Source: Kallipyga massiliensis ph2 (GTDB taxonomy: Bacteria; Bacillota; Clostridia; Tissierellales; Peptoniphilaceae). Taken from it: a stretch of 38,528 bases of DNA. Below are positions 37,498 to 38,528 of the stretch, in pieces. Each line of letters begins with the position of its first letter. Position 1 is the first letter of the stretch. Both the position numbers and the translations under genes were made by a program. The notes below the pieces were generated by a model that worked only from the letters and a program-made list of their open reading frames with translations, did not search any database and was not told the origin of the DNA. Location: assembly GCF_000311985.1 (NCBI RefSeq), contig NZ_HE978585.1, forward strand, positions 750,032 to 788,559, in the 5' to 3' direction.

Positions 37498-38217
37498 ATG
37501 AAGATTATAATCTGCGAATCGTATGAGGAGCTCTCCCGGAAAGCGGCCGACCTGGTCATCGACCGGATGACCAAGAAGCCGGACCTGGTCCTGGGCCTGG
37601 CGACAGGATCCTCCCCCGAGGGCCTCTATAATCACTTAGTGGAAGCCTACCGGGAGGGCAGGATCGACTTCGGTCAGGCCAGGTCCTACAACCTGGACGA
37701 GTATGTGGGCATTGCCCATGACCACCCCCAGTCCTACCATCGCTTCATGGAGGACCACCTCTTCTCCCGGGTCAACCTCTCTCGGGAAAGGATCCACTTC
37801 CCCGACGAAGAGGCGGACTTCGGCCACTATGACCGAGCCATTGAAGAAGCCGGTGGCATCGACTTCCAAATCCTGGGTATCGGCCCCAACGGCCATATTG
37901 CTTTTAATGAGCCCCAAGACCGCCTCTACCTGGACACCCATATGGCCCAGCTGACCCCCTCCACTATTCAAGCCAATTCCCGTTTCTTTGACTCCGAGGA
38001 CCAGGTTCCCCGGACCGCCGTCACTATGGGCATGGGGTCCATCATGAAGGCAAAGGAGATCCTCATCCTGGCCAATGGCCCCAAGAAAGTGGAAGCGGTG
38101 GCCCCCCTCCTACGTGGAGACCGAGTCTACACCGGATCCCCGGTATCTCTCTGCCTCCTCCACCCCAACTGCACCCTTATCGTAGACCGGGCAGCCGCAG
38201 GTGACTTGGCTCGCTAG
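37498..38217 (+). CDS. nagB: Glucosamine-6-phosphate deaminase
   Basis: Converts glucosamine 6-phosphate to fructose 6-phosphate and ammonia. The 239-residue length is that of the short Bacillota enzymes, lacking the allosteric C-terminal part of Escherichia coli NagB. Visible are GLATGSSPEGLY (33-44), NLDEYVG with the catalytic Asp67, and GIGPNGHIAFNEP (127-139), including the His133-Glu138 pair; Asn131 stands where E. coli has Asp. AAAGGA precedes the ATG. A terminator-like hairpin follows at 38262-38304. nagA is not next to it in the window. Confidence 0.95.
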   Translation: MKIIICESYEELSRKAADLVIDRMTKKPDLVLGLATGSSPEGLYNHLVEAYREGRIDFGQARSYNLDEYVGIAHDHPQSYHRFMEDHLFSRVNLSRERIHFPDEEADFGHYDRAIEEAGGIDFQILGIGPNGHIAFNEPQDRLYLDTHMAQLTPSTIQANSRFFDSEDQVPRTAVTMGMGSIMKAKEILILANGPKKVEAVAPLLRGDRVYTGSPVSLCLLHPNCTLIVDRAAAGDLAR

Positions 38218-38261
38218 AAAAGGGTCAAGAGCTATATATGAGGCCCCATGGGGTGGATGTA

Positions 38262-38304
38262 CCCTGGCTCATGGAAAAATCGGAGCTCAGCCAGGGCAGT
38301 TTTT
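38262..38304 (+). terminator. Probable terminator of nagB
   Basis: CCCTGGCT (38262-38269) pairs with AGCCAGGG (38289-38296); a short T-run (38300-38304) follows after three bases. The region 38218-38397 shows no gene. Confidence 0.6.
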
Positions 38305-38397
38305 CCTTGGGAAGTCTTATGATCCGCCCACCAAGGGCTACCTTTCTCTGAGAACCTCATGAACCCACGCTCTCCTAGCCCCGGCAGAGCCAAAAAA

Positions 38398-38528
38398 CCT
38401 GACAATCCGCCATTTTACAAGATAATCAGGGTCCGAAGCCCTGACAATTTGTAGAATCACAACAAAATTAGGGGTGAAAATGGCCCTGACAAATAACCAG
38501 ATCCTAAGAATGTCAGGGGGTAAAACCC
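38398..38528. repeat. Start of a second hairpin-repeat array with about 44-base spacing
   Basis: CCTGACAA recurs at 38398, 38440 and 38485 (spacing 42 and 45). Each later copy is preceded by AGGG and a short gap (TCAGGG at 38426-38431 with CCCTGA 38439-38444), and the reversed form TGTCAGGG appears at 38511-38518. The unit is thus a G-run, short loop, C-run hairpin, and it is cut off by the window end. It lies just past the 3' end of nagB. Confidence 0.65.

Noticed and set aside
38241-38255. Palindrome CCCCATGGGG after nagB as a regulatory site
   Set aside because: Short, no loop, no nearby promoter; probably chance in GC-rich sequence.

Overview
The window looks like chromosomal DNA of a low-redundancy, fairly GC-rich Bacillota (Clostridia/Tissierellia-like anaerobe; genus not resolved). 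The reasons are the Firmicutes-type order hpf-secA-prfB with a +1-frameshifted prfB, strong AGGAGG ribosome binding sites, long-form HPF, a streptococcal Ami-like peptide transporter, a clostridial-type butyrate/acetate CoA-transferase and an rpmE-prmC-prfA block. Protein-coding genes end mostly in C or G at third positions. No tRNA, rRNA, transposase, integrase, phage gene or CRISPR array is visible.

Layout. 1-712 is a tandem array of about 16 copies of a 44-bp unit that folds into a G-run/C-run hairpin. 759-3028 holds three genes, all on the minus strand: a pyridoxal/pyridoxamine kinase, a radical SAM protein and a small glutaredoxin. 3029-3716 has no credible gene, is AT-rich and contains a dense cluster of DnaA-box-like 9-mers. 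From 3717 to the end every gene but one (murJ) lies on the plus strand, so the DnaA-box cluster sits exactly at the divergence of the two gene blocks, as a replication origin would.

Right of that point: hpf, secA, prfB, proS and a thioredoxin-fold lipoprotein (3717-10765); a five-gene oligopeptide ABC importer coupled to purine nucleoside phosphorylase (10929-18554); a hotdog thioesterase and a CoA-transferase (18678-20622); a compact Wzy-type surface polysaccharide operon with the WecB/WecC/WecG trio (20860-26917), with convergent murJ behind it; then rpmE, prmC, prfA and glgP (28769-33405); a three-TM LCP ligase, rho and an FMN-binding lipoprotein (33639-36633); rplY/ctc (36724-37380) and nagB (37498-38217). 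The last 130 bases start a second set of roughly 44-bp-spaced hairpin repeats with a different consensus.

How the genes work together: the window is rich in core gene-expression functions (both release factors, their methylase PrmC, Rho, L31, L25, HPF, ProRS) and protein export (SecA), next to peptide uptake and surface polymer synthesis. The polysaccharide genes would make UDP-ManNAc and UDP-ManNAcA, build a lipid-linked ManNAc-containing unit, polymerise it and control its length; MurJ could flip either lipid II or this unit, and the LCP protein could attach the polymer to the wall. The most unusual features are the two hairpin-repeat arrays and the possible oriC away from dnaA.
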